A DNA stretch of 64,000 nucleotides, taken from positions 186,525 to 250,524 of the forward strand of contig NZ_SMMA01000061.1 of NCBI RefSeq assembly GCF_009711345.1, read 5' to 3'. The notes under the pieces were generated by a model. That model did not search any database. It was not told the DNA's origin and worked only from the letters and a program-made list of their open reading frames with translations. Within the stretch, counting starts at the first letter, position 1. Each line of letters starts with the position of its first letter. The position numbers and the translations under genes were made by a program. Below, in pieces: positions 1-9,236 of this stretch. This DNA comes from Pseudovibrio flavus (GTDB lineage Bacteria; Pseudomonadota; Alphaproteobacteria; Rhizobiales; Stappiaceae).

Positions 1-78
1 ACTCTTCAGAAAATTCATATAATTCAAATACATAAAATAGTTTTTTGAATTTCTTCCTAAACACACCAAACAAACAAA

Positions 79-107
79 AAGGCCCTGCAACCGCGTTGGA
101 GGGCCTT
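79..107 (-). terminator. Rho-independent terminator of the EamA gene
   Basis: The arms AAGGCCCT and AGGGCCTT form an 8-bp stem. Read on the minus strand, the hairpin is followed by a T-rich run (tttttgtttgtttgg). It lies 27 bp past the stop of the minus-strand transporter gene. Confidence 0.8.
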
Positions 108-133
108 AAAATTTGTCACGGTTGAACGCTCGT

Positions 134-1027
134 TTAATCCATAAAGATCAAACCGCAGCCAAGAACAACAAGCGCCGCACCAATCCATGCGCCTACTGCC
201 GGCGTCTCTTTGGTCAGCAGCCACAACACTGGCAACATCAGCACAGGGCTTGTTGCTGAAAGCGTTGTAATAACGCCCACCTCACCGCCGGAAAGCGCAA
301 AGAGGAACAACGTCATACCCAAGCCCATTCCCACAAAACCGGAAAGAGCTGTACGGCCAAGAGTACGCAGAGTTGGCTTATTCTGCATTTTGATAGCAGC
401 CCACGGCAGCTGCATCATGATCGTCAAACACATGGAAGCGATCAGACAGCGCATAGCAGCAACAGCAGTTGGGTCGGCACCGCTATCCATAACCGGGCGG
501 ATAAGAATGGACCCGATAGCCTGACATAGAGCGGCTACAAAACCAAAGCTGAGACCAATCCAGATTGGCCCCTTTACCGCTTCCCAATGGTGAAGCTGCG
601 CACGGCGCTTACCAAACACAATAGCCAGAACAACACCGGAAAAGACGACGAGGATACCAAGCAACGCCTGCATGGAAAGCGCCTCATCCAGCACCATCCA
701 GCCCAAAAGCACAGTCATTGGCGCATTGATGGAATAGATGATCGCTGTTCGGCGCGGCCCAAGGCGGTTCAAGGTCAAAAAGAGCGCGGTATCGCCAAGG
801 AAAATGCCGATAAACCCGGAAAGGATAATCGGCGTAGCCAAGCTAACATCGACCGTACCCCAAAGACCGGCAATGGTAGCAAACACCGCCAGCATAGCCG
901 TAACCATCCACATACGCAGACAGTTGAAGCCGATTGCACCGAGATAACCGGCAGGCCGAGAGGAAATCATGCCCCCGATTGCCCAGCAGAACGCAGTGAG
1001 CAACGCGGCGCTCTCATAAATATACAT
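134..1027 (-). CDS. EamA/DMT family transporter
   Basis: A 297-aa inner-membrane protein with about ten hydrophobic segments arranged as two tandem EamA repeats (roughly residues 5-137 and 155-296). This is the layout of the drug/metabolite transporter superfamily. Each repeat ends in a helix typical of the family (around APMTVLLGWMVLDEAL and SPVLMLPVLWLLTKETP). The substrate cannot be read from sequence; family members export amino acids, metabolites or drugs. The gene is monocistronic, diverges from fhs and has its own terminator. The start ATG lies just after an inverted repeat (GGATTACAATCC on the plus strand, 1029-1040) that includes the likely AGGA ribosome-binding site. Confidence 0.85.
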   Translation of the reverse strand: MYIYESAALLTAFCWAIGGMISSRPAGYLGAIGFNCLRMWMVTAMLAVFATIAGLWGTVDVSLATPIILSGFIGIFLGDTALFLTLNRLGPRRTAIIYSINAPMTVLLGWMVLDEALSMQALLGILVVFSGVVLAIVFGKRRAQLHHWEAVKGPIWIGLSFGFVAALCQAIGSILIRPVMDSGADPTAVAAMRCLIASMCLTIMMQLPWAAIKMQNKPTLRTLGRTALSGFVGMGLGMTLFLFALSGGEVGVITTLSATSPVLMLPVLWLLTKETPAVGAWIGAALVVLGCGLIFMD

Positions 1028-1295
1028 GGGATTACAATCCTAAAATGCGCAGGATTCGACAGCTATCCTATTGCGTGCAGCAAGACAACTAGAACCACTT
1101 TCTACGCAGCGTCTACCCACCGTTACAAATAGATTTTTGAGAGTATCTCATCCACTCTTAAAAAGAGAAACTGTAAAACCTTAACCCAATTCTTGTGTTC
1201 TTTTCCGCTCTCACTATAGATGCGTCATATCTAGATCGTCGCTATCACCGTAAGAATGCGACTGACCCAAACCGACACAAAGCCGGAACTAGTGA

Positions 1296-2963
1296 ATGAG
1301 CGATATTGAAATTGCCCGTGCCGCCACCCTTCGACCAATGGAAGAGATTGCCGCAAAGCTGGATATTCCAGCCTCTGCTCTGGAGCCTTATGGACGCTCC
1401 AAGGCAAAAATCGCTAATGATTATGTAGCGAGCCTCTCTGATAAGCCTTTTGGAAAGCTGGTGTTGGTGACCGCTATTTCTCCGACGGCTGCCGGCGAAG
1501 GGAAAACCACCACGACCGTTGGTCTTGGCGATGCCATGAACAAGCTTGGCAAGAAGACAACCATCTGCCTGCGCGAACCATCTCTTGGTCCATGCTTTGG
1601 CATGAAAGGCGGCGCAGCTGGCGGCGGCCATGCACAGGTCGTACCGATGGAAGATATCAATCTTCACTTCACCGGAGACCTTCACGCCATCACAGCAGCG
1701 CATAACCTTCTCAGCGCGATGATCGACAACCATATCTACTGGGGTAACGAACTCGGTATTGATCAGCGCCGCATTGTATGGCGCCGTGTGGTTGATATGA
1801 ACGATCGCGCATTGCGCTCAATCACAACTGGTCTGGGCGGCGTAACCAACGGCTACCCGACTGAATCCGGCTTCGATATCACAGTTGCCTCCGAAGTAAT
1901 GGCGATCCTGTGCCTTGCAGAAAGCCTTGAAGACCTTCAAGAGCGCCTCGGCAAAATCGTTATTGCCTACAAGCACGATAAAACCGCTGTGACTTGTAAG
2001 GACCTGAAAGCAGATGGCGCTATGGCTGTGCTGCTTAAAGAGGCATTCCAGCCAAACCTTGTACAGACACTGGAAAACAACCCTGCTCTCATTCACGGTG
2101 GCCCGTTCGCCAACATCGCGCATGGCTGTAACTCAGTAATTGCAACCAAAACTGCGCTGCGCACCTCTGACTTCACTGTTACAGAAGCAGGTTTTGGCGC
2201 GGACCTTGGCGCTGAAAAATTCTTCGACATCAAATGCCGTCAGGCAGGCCTTACCCCTGATGCCGTGGTGCTGGTCGCAACAATTCGTGCGCTAAAAATG
2301 CACGGTGGTGTCGCAAAAGCTGACCTTGGCAACACCGATGTAGAAGCCTTGAAGAAAGGCAGCGCAAACCTTGCTCGCCATATCCTGAACGTTAAGCAGT
2401 TCGGTCTTCCTGTTGTTGTGGCTCTCAACCGCTTCTCCGGCGATAGTGCTGAGGAAATGCAGGCTCTGCAGGAAATCACCCGCGAACTGGGCGTTGAAAC
2501 CATCATCTGCGAACATTGGGCCAAAGGCTCAGAGGGCGCACTTGATCTGGCTCGCCACGTTACAACGCTGCTGGAAAGCACTCAGGCGCAGTTCGCACCG
2601 CTTTACCGAGATGACCTCCCTATCCTTGAAAAAGTGAAGACAATCGCGACGCGCATTTACCGCGCCGATGAGATCACTGCTGCGCCATCGGTCAAATCCC
2701 AGCTAAAAAAATGGGAAGCTGAAGGCTACGGCCACCTACCAGTATGTATTGCCAAGACACCATATTCCTTCTCTACCGATCAGAAGGCCTATGGTGCACC
2801 AACGGGTCATACGCTTGATATTCGCAGTGTCCGCCTTTGTGCAGGTGCTGGATTCATCGTAGTGCTGACTGGTGAAGTTTTGACCATGCCAGGTTTGCCA
2901 CGTCATCCTGCAGCCGAAACCATCGGCCTTGATGCGAACGGCAACATCGAAGGTCTCTTCTAA
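1296..2963 (+). CDS. fhs: Formate--tetrahydrofolate ligase
   Basis: A 555-aa cytosolic enzyme, the normal length for the family. It makes 10-formyltetrahydrofolate from formate, THF and ATP, feeding purine and formyl-Met synthesis. The nucleotide loop is visible at residues 63-75 ([13 protein letters not shown]). The conserved stretch from about residue 94 ([20 protein letters not shown]) and the C-terminal [11 protein letters not shown] segment are also present. The ATG at 1296 is the natural start, with only a weak upstream GGAA. The stop lies 6 nt from the stop of the convergent lyase-like gene, and no terminator is visible between them. Confidence 0.96.
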   Translation: MSDIEIARAATLRPMEEIAAKLDIPASALEPYGRSKAKIANDYVASLSDKPFGKLVLVTAISPTAAGEGKTTTTVGLGDAMNKLGKKTTICLREPSLGPCFGMKGGAAGGGHAQVVPMEDINLHFTGDLHAITAAHNLLSAMIDNHIYWGNELGIDQRRIVWRRVVDMNDRALRSITTGLGGVTNGYPTESGFDITVASEVMAILCLAESLEDLQERLGKIVIAYKHDKTAVTCKDLKADGAMAVLLKEAFQPNLVQTLENNPALIHGGPFANIAHGCNSVIATKTALRTSDFTVTEAGFGADLGAEKFFDIKCRQAGLTPDAVVLVATIRALKMHGGVAKADLGNTDVEALKKGSANLARHILNVKQFGLPVVVALNRFSGDSAEEMQALQEITRELGVETIICEHWAKGSEGALDLARHVTTLLESTQAQFAPLYRDDLPILEKVKTIATRIYRADEITAAPSVKSQLKKWEAEGYGHLPVCIAKTPYSFSTDQKAYGAPTGHTLDIRSVRLCAGAGFIVVLTGEVLTMPGLPRHPAAETIGLDANGNIEGLF

Positions 2964-2969
2964 AGCATA

Positions 2970-4085
2970 TCAATCGACATCGGACCGCTTCGGCCCTCGC
3001 TTGAAGCGGTCCAGATAAACGACAGAATCCAGATCTTTGCGGTCAGGGTCGCGATAGTGCCCGAACTTGAAATATTGTGTTGGGCCGGTGAAATCATCAT
3101 TGCCGACAGACCCTGTAACGCGGGCGATAAAGTTTCCATTGGCCCATATTTCAATGAGAGCACCGCCTTTCCGATCGCCTTTGATACGATAGCGCATATC
3201 AACCCATCCCTTTGATGGATCCGGCAAGTTGGGATTGGCCGATATTTCAATCTTTACGTCAGGGTCCTGACTATATTTTTCTTTGTCAGTCAAAAACGGG
3301 AAGGCTTTGACGTTCTGCGTTTGAATCGCCTTGTTAAACTCGGAGCGGCGAAGCTGTTGGTCCAAATAATCCTCATAGGAAATGGAAGCGTCTTCTTTTT
3401 TGCGGAAGCCGTAGTCATCAAGCAGAAGTAACTGCTTCATTTCATTAGAAAAACGATCGAAGTCGAGATACTGGTCACCATCGGACTTGGCAACCAGAAG
3501 ACGTTTATCATTGTGCTGAACGGTGATGTGAAAAACGCCATTGTCATAGCGCTGCGCAAGGAACGGACTACCGCCGGACTCCTCTTTCCACTGGCCGATG
3601 ACCCAGCGCGTACTACCGCTTCGCCAAACCGTTCCTTTGATGAGGAAGCTGAAGGAATACCAAACCTCATCTCCGAAGTTGCAACGCTTCTCGTTCGCCT
3701 CCCAAATCTCGTGTTTAAGCTTTCCCTCCGCATCAACAATATCATCACCAGTGATACTGATAGCAAGCGCCTGCCCGCCCTCACGTACGTTGATGCCTTG
3801 CAGAGTAAAGTCTTCCTTTGGCACCATGCGCTTGGTTAGCCAGTTTTTGGGAGATAGAGGTTTGGCGAAATCTTCTAGAATAGTTTCGCAGGTACCCGAC
3901 CGATCCTGCGGGGTCTCAACAACCAATTCTTCAGCGGGAGCTTCCACATTCGGAGCACTATCTATGGGCTGGCTATTTTGCTGAGCAAAGACGTATCCGC
4001 CAGCGAGGAATAGAGCAGCAAATGCCGAAATAGAGCCGAACACAGCAGAGCGCAAAGGAAAGGTTTTCACAGAAGATACGAACAT
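2970..4085 (-). CDS. Secreted polysaccharide-lyase-like protein (heparin lyase I-like fold)
   Basis: A 371-aa protein with an N-terminal signal peptide (hydrophobic residues about 12-33, likely cleavage after YVFA). The rest resembles the 'polysaccharide lyase' jelly-roll family (Pfam PF14099-like). Recognisable stretches include EVWYSFSFLIKG, WVIGQWKEE and, near the C-terminus, a ligand-face-like GGALIEIWANG followed by YFKFGHYRD. The function would be binding or cleaving an acidic polysaccharide in the periplasm or outside the cell; the substrate is unknown. I chose ATG 4085 because AGAAGG sits 6 nt upstream; a GTG two codons earlier (4091) overlaps that site. No sulfatase, SusC/D or other carbohydrate genes are nearby. 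Family assignment is by eye. Confidence 0.65.
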   Translation of the reverse strand: MFVSSVKTFPLRSAVFGSISAFAALFLAGGYVFAQQNSQPIDSAPNVEAPAEELVVETPQDRSGTCETILEDFAKPLSPKNWLTKRMVPKEDFTLQGINVREGGQALAISITGDDIVDAEGKLKHEIWEANEKRCNFGDEVWYSFSFLIKGTVWRSGSTRWVIGQWKEESGGSPFLAQRYDNGVFHITVQHNDKRLLVAKSDGDQYLDFDRFSNEMKQLLLLDDYGFRKKEDASISYEDYLDQQLRRSEFNKAIQTQNVKAFPFLTDKEKYSQDPDVKIEISANPNLPDPSKGWVDMRYRIKGDRKGGALIEIWANGNFIARVTGSVGNDDFTGPTQYFKFGHYRDPDRKDLDSVVYLDRFKRGPKRSDVD

Positions 4086-4191
4086 ATTCACCCTTCTAAA
4101 CGGGGTAATTTCAGTTCACATTACATTATCAGAGCATAAAAATCTAACAAACGACAATCACAGGACAACTTCTGACTTTTTAAATGCAGTA

Positions 4192-4728
4192 TTAATCAGC
4201 TGGAAAACCTAGAAGAATATCCTGAGCTTCATCAAAGCTGTACTCTAGTGTCTGTTTAGCAAGACTATAGGAAAAACCGGCTCTTAAGAGACTGGCAAGA
4301 TGCTTGTCGTGCTTTTCTTCCCGATCCTTGCGGGCAAATGGACCTAGTCCCCGCCTGCGGGCATAGTAAAGCGCGGCCTTTTGATCGTCGTGCTCACTCT
4401 CTTCAAGGGCACTGCTGACCACGTCCTTGTCCGCACCTTTGAAAACAAGTTCCTGCGATAGACGCGCTTGAGACTTTCCCTTGGTCTGACCAACCCGAAT
4501 GCGAGACTGGCAATAAGCTTCATCATCAACAAAACCATGCTCTGAACACCACAAAACCACCTGCTCTATCAGAGCAGATGGATCATCCAGTTCCCACTCA
4601 CGCTCTTGCATACGCTTTTTCAATTTGCGGGTGAGAACACGAGATAGGTTTTGCTGTGTGGAGGGATATCGTGAGAGGTAGTACGCTGCGGCGTTCTTAA
4701 GATAGTTCAATACCTTTTCTTCTAGCAC
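4192..4728 (-). CDS. recX: Regulatory protein RecX
   Basis: A 178-aa, charge-rich, helical protein of RecX type, which caps and disassembles RecA filaments. The three-helix RecX repeats are recognisable: LNYLKNAAAYYLSRYPSTQQ near the N-terminus, then LIEQVVLWCSEHGFVDDEAY, then a third repeat around LASLLRAGFSYSLAKQTLEY. The only reasonable start is a GTG at 4728 with a poor ribosome-binding site, so the true N-terminus is uncertain. recA is not in the window. No LexA-type GTTC-N7-GTTC site was seen upstream. Confidence 0.85.
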   Translation of the reverse strand: MLEEKVLNYLKNAAAYYLSRYPSTQQNLSRVLTRKLKKRMQEREWELDDPSALIEQVVLWCSEHGFVDDEAYCQSRIRVGQTKGKSQARLSQELVFKGADKDVVSSALEESEHDDQKAALYYARRRGLGPFARKDREEKHDKHLASLLRAGFSYSLAKQTLEYSFDEAQDILLGFPAD

Positions 4729-4788
4729 GCAGCGCCCCGTTCAAATGAAAAACCGATAGGCTTTAATAAAGGAAGTGGCAGCAGGCCC

Positions 4789-5619
4789 CTAGCCCACAAA
4801 AGCCCTTTCAACCACAAACTCTGCCGGACGGTTGTTTGCGCCTTCTGTCAGGCCGCGCTCTTCCAGCAAAATCTTGGTATCACGGATCATCTCCATGGAA
4901 CCACAAATCATGCCGCGATCTACAGCAGGGTCGAGCGGGGGTACGCCAAGTTCCTCAAAAAGCTTACCGTTCTCGATCAGATCGGTAATCCGTCCCTTGA
5001 TAGGAAAATCATCACGGGTAACGGAGTTGAACAAACGCAGTTTACCCTCTGCCATTTCGCCGATTAGCGGATCATCCTTGATCTGTGCCACAAGATCCTG
5101 ACCGTACTTCAACTCAGAAACCTCACGGCAAGTATGAGTGAGGATGACATCCTCGAACTTTTCATAGGTCTCTGGATCGCGAATAATGCTGGCAAACGGA
5201 GCAATACCGGTGCCGGTAGAGAACATGTAGAGCCGCTTACCAGGAATGAGAGCATCATTGACGAGCGTTCCGGTAGGCTTCTTCTTCATCAAAATGACGT
5301 CGCCGATTTCAATCTTCTGGAGATGCTGAGTGAGCGGGCCACCCGGTACCTTGATAGAGAAGAACTCGATTTCCTCATCCCAAGAAGGGCTGGCAATTGA
5401 ATAGGCACGGTAGATTGGCTTGCCATCAACCATAAGGCCAATCATGACGAATTCGCCAGAGCGGAAACGGAAACTAGCCGGACGGGTGATACGAAACCGG
5501 AACAGACGGTCCGTGTAATGTTGAACCTCAGTCACCTTCTCTGCAAACACGTTTGCCGGAAGTGCCTCCATCAGCTCTTCACCTTTCATCACCACATTCA
5601 TATGACTATCCAACTCCAT
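4789..5619 (-). CDS. fpr: Ferredoxin/flavodoxin--NADP reductase
   Basis: A 276-aa FAD enzyme that moves electrons between NADP(H) and ferredoxin or flavodoxin in the cytosol. The FAD-binding RAYSIASP motif lies near residue 88. The NADP-binding STGTGIAPFASIIR segment lies near residue 130, and the C-terminus FVVERAFVG is typical of bacterial-type reductases. Homologues usually begin close to ALPANVFAEKV, so one of the in-frame ATGs at residues 7, 11 or 17 may be the true start; ribosome-binding sites do not decide this. The spacing to recX (60 bp, same strand) permits co-transcription, but the two are functionally unrelated. Confidence 0.92.
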   Translation of the reverse strand: MELDSHMNVVMKGEELMEALPANVFAEKVTEVQHYTDRLFRFRITRPASFRFRSGEFVMIGLMVDGKPIYRAYSIASPSWDEEIEFFSIKVPGGPLTQHLQKIEIGDVILMKKKPTGTLVNDALIPGKRLYMFSTGTGIAPFASIIRDPETYEKFEDVILTHTCREVSELKYGQDLVAQIKDDPLIGEMAEGKLRLFNSVTRDDFPIKGRITDLIENGKLFEELGVPPLDPAVDRGMICGSMEMIRDTKILLEERGLTEGANNRPAEFVVERAFVG

Positions 5620-6043
5620 CGGAACGAAACATTCTAGCTGCTACAGTTTTAGCGTAGAAATTGAACCGAGCTAAGGCCCACAGCAGATCAAATTTGCGCG
5701 GAAGTAAAAACCTATTCCACAAGAGGAACAATCCTTAGAACGTAGAGGACGCTGAATGCAGCGTCTCTTAATCAGGCAGGCTCGAATCCACGCAAACACA
5801 AACCTAGGTACTTACACATGCGAGATAATACAATAAGCATTGTGCCGCACCTCACCACTTTCCATGAAAGCAATCCACGGTGATCCAATAGACCTAACAC
5901 GTTCAAATATCCTGCATTAGTACGAGAACAACGCTCTATTTGATTATGGAATAATATAAGGTTATCACCGCAGCCGCATTTCATGCTTATCGAGTGACAG
6001 CTTCGCCACCAAATCACGAGCGGGTCTAAGCGATGTTTCTTAA
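5620..6043. other. Intergenic region without a supported gene
   Basis: 424 bp between fpr and the EAL gene. It holds a short hairpin (GACGC...GCGTC, about 5749-5764) and no clear ORF with a ribosome-binding site. An 81-codon minus-strand frame (5772-6017) has no family resemblance and unusual Cys/Trp content, so I do not call it. The segment at 5775-5787 looks faintly like a tRNA T-arm but its stem does not pair. Confidence 0.5.
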
Positions 6044-7714
6044 TTAGGCAGCGGGTTGAGACTGATCTTCATTTGCCCCACCTTCTTCTGCTGCAAGGCG
6101 CTCTGCTTCCAAAGCAAGCTGCTTCTCAAGTACCGCCCCAACAGGATTATAGGTCCCCGTCTCTATTTGATGAGCAAGAAGCAGATAATCATCTACCGGT
6201 AATGGCTTTGCGAACAGGTAACCTTGAGCTTCGCTAACACCCAGCTTTTCAAGAGCTTTCATTTGCGTATAGGTTTCCACGCCCTCAGCTATGATGCCCA
6301 TATTGAGATTATCTGCCAGTTCCACAATCGATACGGCAATACTGGAAGCACTCTGGTCCGTCCCAAGCGGGTCCACGAACATACGGTCGATCTTTACGAT
6401 ATCGACCCCGAGCTTTTGCAGGTAAGCCAAACCGCCGTGGCCCGTACCTACATCATCAAGAGCAACGCGTACTTCCATAGACTGAAGTTCGGCAATGATT
6501 TTACGCGCCAGATCGACGTTTTGAAGCGGTTGGCGCTCTGTCACCTCAAGCACGATCTGGGAAAGAGGTATTTGGGAGGCTCCATATATCTCTTTGATAT
6601 CGCGAATAATCTCGCGGTTGTTAAAGTGGCCGGCAAAGAGGTTGATGGAAAGCTTCAGCTTAGGGTTTCTGGAATAAAGATCGCCCACCTCATCAATGGT
6701 CTGTACCATCAAACGGCGTGTCATCTCAAATATGTGACCAGTCGCTTCTGCGTAAGGCATAAATTTGCCCGGTGGTATCATCACCCCATTGGGCTGTTGC
6801 CAGCGCATCAAAACTTCACAGCCGAGTAACTCGCCGGTCGAGATGTCAACAACGGGCTGATAATACGGTATGAACTCGTTGTTGCGAATGGCGGCTATAA
6901 ATTCGTCTTCTGCTTCGCTATCAGGCCGCCAAGAGAACCAAACGCCCACCATCACAAGAAAAATGGCACCACTAGCACAGGCGATAGCCGCAACGATTTT
7001 GAGCTCGTAGACCAGCTCCAGAATGGCCTCTCGATCACTCTCTATCTTTGCGGAAATCGGATAAAGCGACGAGCGCAGCGTAAGCGACAATGGCCCATCA
7101 CTTCCATCTGCAACTGGCATAGAATTTACGCTTGTGTGAACCCACAAAGCATCGGCGCCCAGACGAACCTGCAAATTGCTGGCTTTCCTGAGGTATTCCG
7201 GGCCCGGTTCCAAATCCATCACAAGCGGAGAGATCTCGGCAAACAGCCGCCATCCGTTATCTACGGCCCACGAAATACGCGCTCCTTTAACTCCCCTGAA
7301 GTCCTGATCCATGAGACCGAGCCCAACACGCGGACTATCAACGGAATAGGCAGGCAGTAGATTTCTGCCCGAAAGCGCTTTCGCTGGAACGGCACACATA
7401 GGAACGCCAGCTTCATCTGCCAGTCCCAATGAATGTACAAAGACATTACTGCCGACTGCGTTGCCCATGGCCCGTCGGTTTTGCCAGCTACAGGAGTTCA
7501 CGCTGTTTTCGTCCAGCTCTTGAAGAGCAGAGACAACCTGCGTGATTGCGCGCTCAGCCTGCGAAATATAGCGCTTTGCGATGGATTGCATTTCTGCTCG
7601 AGCCCGTTGCTCGGCATAGTTCTCAAGTACGAGATTCGTTACGAGCAGCGGCCCCAACGACACGAGAAGCGCCAGAGCGATCGTCCGGATAAAGATCATG
7701 TAACGGCGCGACAC
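6044..7714 (-). CDS. CSS-motif EAL-domain cyclic-di-GMP phosphodiesterase
   Basis: About 556 aa. Two transmembrane helices (near residues 8-28 and 235-258) bracket a periplasmic CSS-motif sensor that contains SVNSCSWQN. A cytoplasmic EAL domain follows (about residues 280-525). The signature EAL is EVL here, but catalytic elements are intact: SINLF (Asn), LEVTERQ (Glu), LDDVGTG (Asp-Asp), VKIDRMFV (Lys), IAEGVET (Glu) and EAQGYLF (Gln). The protein is therefore predicted to hydrolyse c-di-GMP. In CSS-EAL relatives the Cys pair responds to periplasmic redox state. Starts: GTG 7714 has GGGAG 11 nt upstream; ATG 7699 and TTG 7723 are alternatives. Confidence 0.85.
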   Translation of the reverse strand: MSRRYMIFIRTIALALLVSLGPLLVTNLVLENYAEQRARAEMQSIAKRYISQAERAITQVVSALQELDENSVNSCSWQNRRAMGNAVGSNVFVHSLGLADEAGVPMCAVPAKALSGRNLLPAYSVDSPRVGLGLMDQDFRGVKGARISWAVDNGWRLFAEISPLVMDLEPGPEYLRKASNLQVRLGADALWVHTSVNSMPVADGSDGPLSLTLRSSLYPISAKIESDREAILELVYELKIVAAIACASGAIFLVMVGVWFSWRPDSEAEDEFIAAIRNNEFIPYYQPVVDISTGELLGCEVLMRWQQPNGVMIPPGKFMPYAEATGHIFEMTRRLMVQTIDEVGDLYSRNPKLKLSINLFAGHFNNREIIRDIKEIYGASQIPLSQIVLEVTERQPLQNVDLARKIIAELQSMEVRVALDDVGTGHGGLAYLQKLGVDIVKIDRMFVDPLGTDQSASSIAVSIVELADNLNMGIIAEGVETYTQMKALEKLGVSEAQGYLFAKPLPVDDYLLLAHQIETGTYNPVGAVLEKQLALEAERLAAEEGGANEDQSQPAA

Positions 7715-7812
7715 GGGCGGCAAAACTCCCAGCTTTATGGATACGTATTTTTATCAATTAACTAGGTAAAGAAATTGCAAAACTTCGTATTACCACCAGA
7801 AATCTACCGCTA

Positions 7813-7846
7813 TTATCCAGCTCGTTACGACGAACGGATAACGAGC
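7813..7846. promoter_or_regulatory. Overlapping inverted repeats between divergent genes
   Basis: A perfect 8-bp inverted repeat GCTCGTTA / TAACGAGC (7820-7827 and 7839-7846, 11-nt spacer) overlaps a second one, TTATCC / GGATAA (7813-7818 and 7836-7841). It sits in the 262-bp divergent region between the EAL gene and the secreted-protein gene. It could be an operator or a leader RNA switch; no regulator is identified. Confidence 0.4.
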
Positions 7847-7976
7847 GGACCATGTTTGTGATAGGCTGCGCGGCGTTAGGTTTGTTTGCCAAAGCTTAAC
7901 CAATAACAAGAACGGGCGAAGCTGAATGATCGCCGGTCAATGTCCTATCCATTCATAAAAAGGAAAGAGTATTACC

Positions 7977-9209
7977 GTGTCCGCTAAGAGCAGCGTAAAA
8001 TTTAGCAAATTGCTCGCATATGCATTTGCAGCATTCATTGCAATGACTGGGCTAACACTTGCCCAGAACACTGAAAAACAACAACTTCCGCAAAGCTACA
8101 TGAATTTGTTTGAAGGAAGCGGAATTGACATCGAGGAATTCGGTGAGATCGAAGAGACCTCCGACAGCCTTATTGTCCATGACCTTGTTATGCGCCCCTC
8201 ACCGATTGAGGATCCAAACCTGTTTTTGGAAACAGGTACAATGGAGTTCCAAGGTTTTCACAATGATGTCGTAGGCGAAACACGCATCGATATTATCAAA
8301 ATCAACGATGCGAAGTTTTATGACGATGAAACAAAGCTGACTTTCGACAAGCTGGAAATTCACGATTTCTATGTGCCCGAGGAAGTCAAGGAAATGACCA
8401 TTTCCGAGGCTTTGAAAGAACTACCTTTTACGCTGGTCCAGTTTCAAAACTTGAATTACGAGGACCCGTCAGAAGGCATCACATCTTCGCTCAAAAGCAT
8501 TAGCCTTGCATTTGATGCCATGAGCAACGAGGACGTATTCGATCTCGCCTTCACAATGGAAAGCGTTGAGTTTCCCGTAACTGATGAGCATGCCGACAGC
8601 ATGACATTCCTCAACCCAGAAGCTGAAACGCTCTCCTTCTCGGTTGATAGTAAAGTCAGCTGGAACCTTGTTTCCGGCCTACTGGATATCAACTACCTCC
8701 AACTCATCGTTGACGACATGTTTTCTGTGAACGCCAACGGTATGGCGAGCGGCATCACTGCTGAACTGATCGAGGATTACGAAGCTGCAACGAAAATGGG
8801 TAAGACACCAAACCCGCTGGAGTTTACAGATTCTATCATCATCAACAATGCAGCGGTCACCTACGAAGACTGGGGCGCAGCACCAAACATTCTAAAGCAG
8901 ATGTCAAAGGAAACCGGCATTCCTGAGGAAGCGATCACCGAGCAGCTGACAGCTAATCCTTCGATCTTCCTTCCTGAGATCAAAGACCCTGAGTTGAAGC
9001 TTCTTCTTGCAACCGGCATTCAGAAGTTCCTCCGTTCTCCGGAAACCATGACAGTGCGAGCAGACCCTGAAGAAAGCATCGTGAAACTATTCATGGGCAT
9101 CGCGTTCGCGCCTAAGATGATGGGCCGCTTGCTGAATGTCTCTATGGAAGTAAATGGCGAGCCGGTAGAGCCAGCTGCTTCTGCTCCGGTCACACAGCGC
9201 AGCAACTAA
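7977..9209 (+). CDS. Exported protein of unknown function
   Basis: A 410-aa protein starting at GTG 7977 with AGGAAAG 7-13 nt upstream. The N-terminus is a signal peptide (hydrophobic residues about 13-29, likely cleavage near LAQ). The mature part is strongly acidic, Cys-free and rich in alternating beta-type segments (for example SDSLIVHDLVMRPSP, TLSFSVDSKVSWNL, SIIINNAAVTYEDWG). That layout is reminiscent of periplasmic AsmA/YdgA-like or DUF2125-like beta proteins, but I do not recognise the family and assign no function. The gene is monocistronic, diverges from the c-di-GMP phosphodiesterase gene and ends at a strong terminator. Confidence 0.75.
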   Translation: MSAKSSVKFSKLLAYAFAAFIAMTGLTLAQNTEKQQLPQSYMNLFEGSGIDIEEFGEIEETSDSLIVHDLVMRPSPIEDPNLFLETGTMEFQGFHNDVVGETRIDIIKINDAKFYDDETKLTFDKLEIHDFYVPEEVKEMTISEALKELPFTLVQFQNLNYEDPSEGITSSLKSISLAFDAMSNEDVFDLAFTMESVEFPVTDEHADSMTFLNPEAETLSFSVDSKVSWNLVSGLLDINYLQLIVDDMFSVNANGMASGITAELIEDYEAATKMGKTPNPLEFTDSIIINNAAVTYEDWGAAPNILKQMSKETGIPEEAITEQLTANPSIFLPEIKDPELKLLLATGIQKFLRSPETMTVRADPEESIVKLFMGIAFAPKMMGRLLNVSMEVNGEPVEPAASAPVTQRSN

Positions 9210-9236
9210 TCATTTCACTTCGCATATCCGAGATAC

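Noticed and set aside
4729-4788. Possible LexA (SOS) box before recX
   Set aside because: A single GTTC is present, but the partner GTTC at 7-nt spacing is missing.
5764-5800. A tRNA-like T-arm segment (GGCTCGAATCC)
   Set aside because: The flanking 5-bp stem does not pair, and no anticodon or acceptor arm is found on either side.
5772-6017. An 81-codon minus-strand frame between fpr and the EAL gene
   Set aside because: No ribosome-binding site, atypical composition and no recognisable motif. It is also not positioned within an operon.
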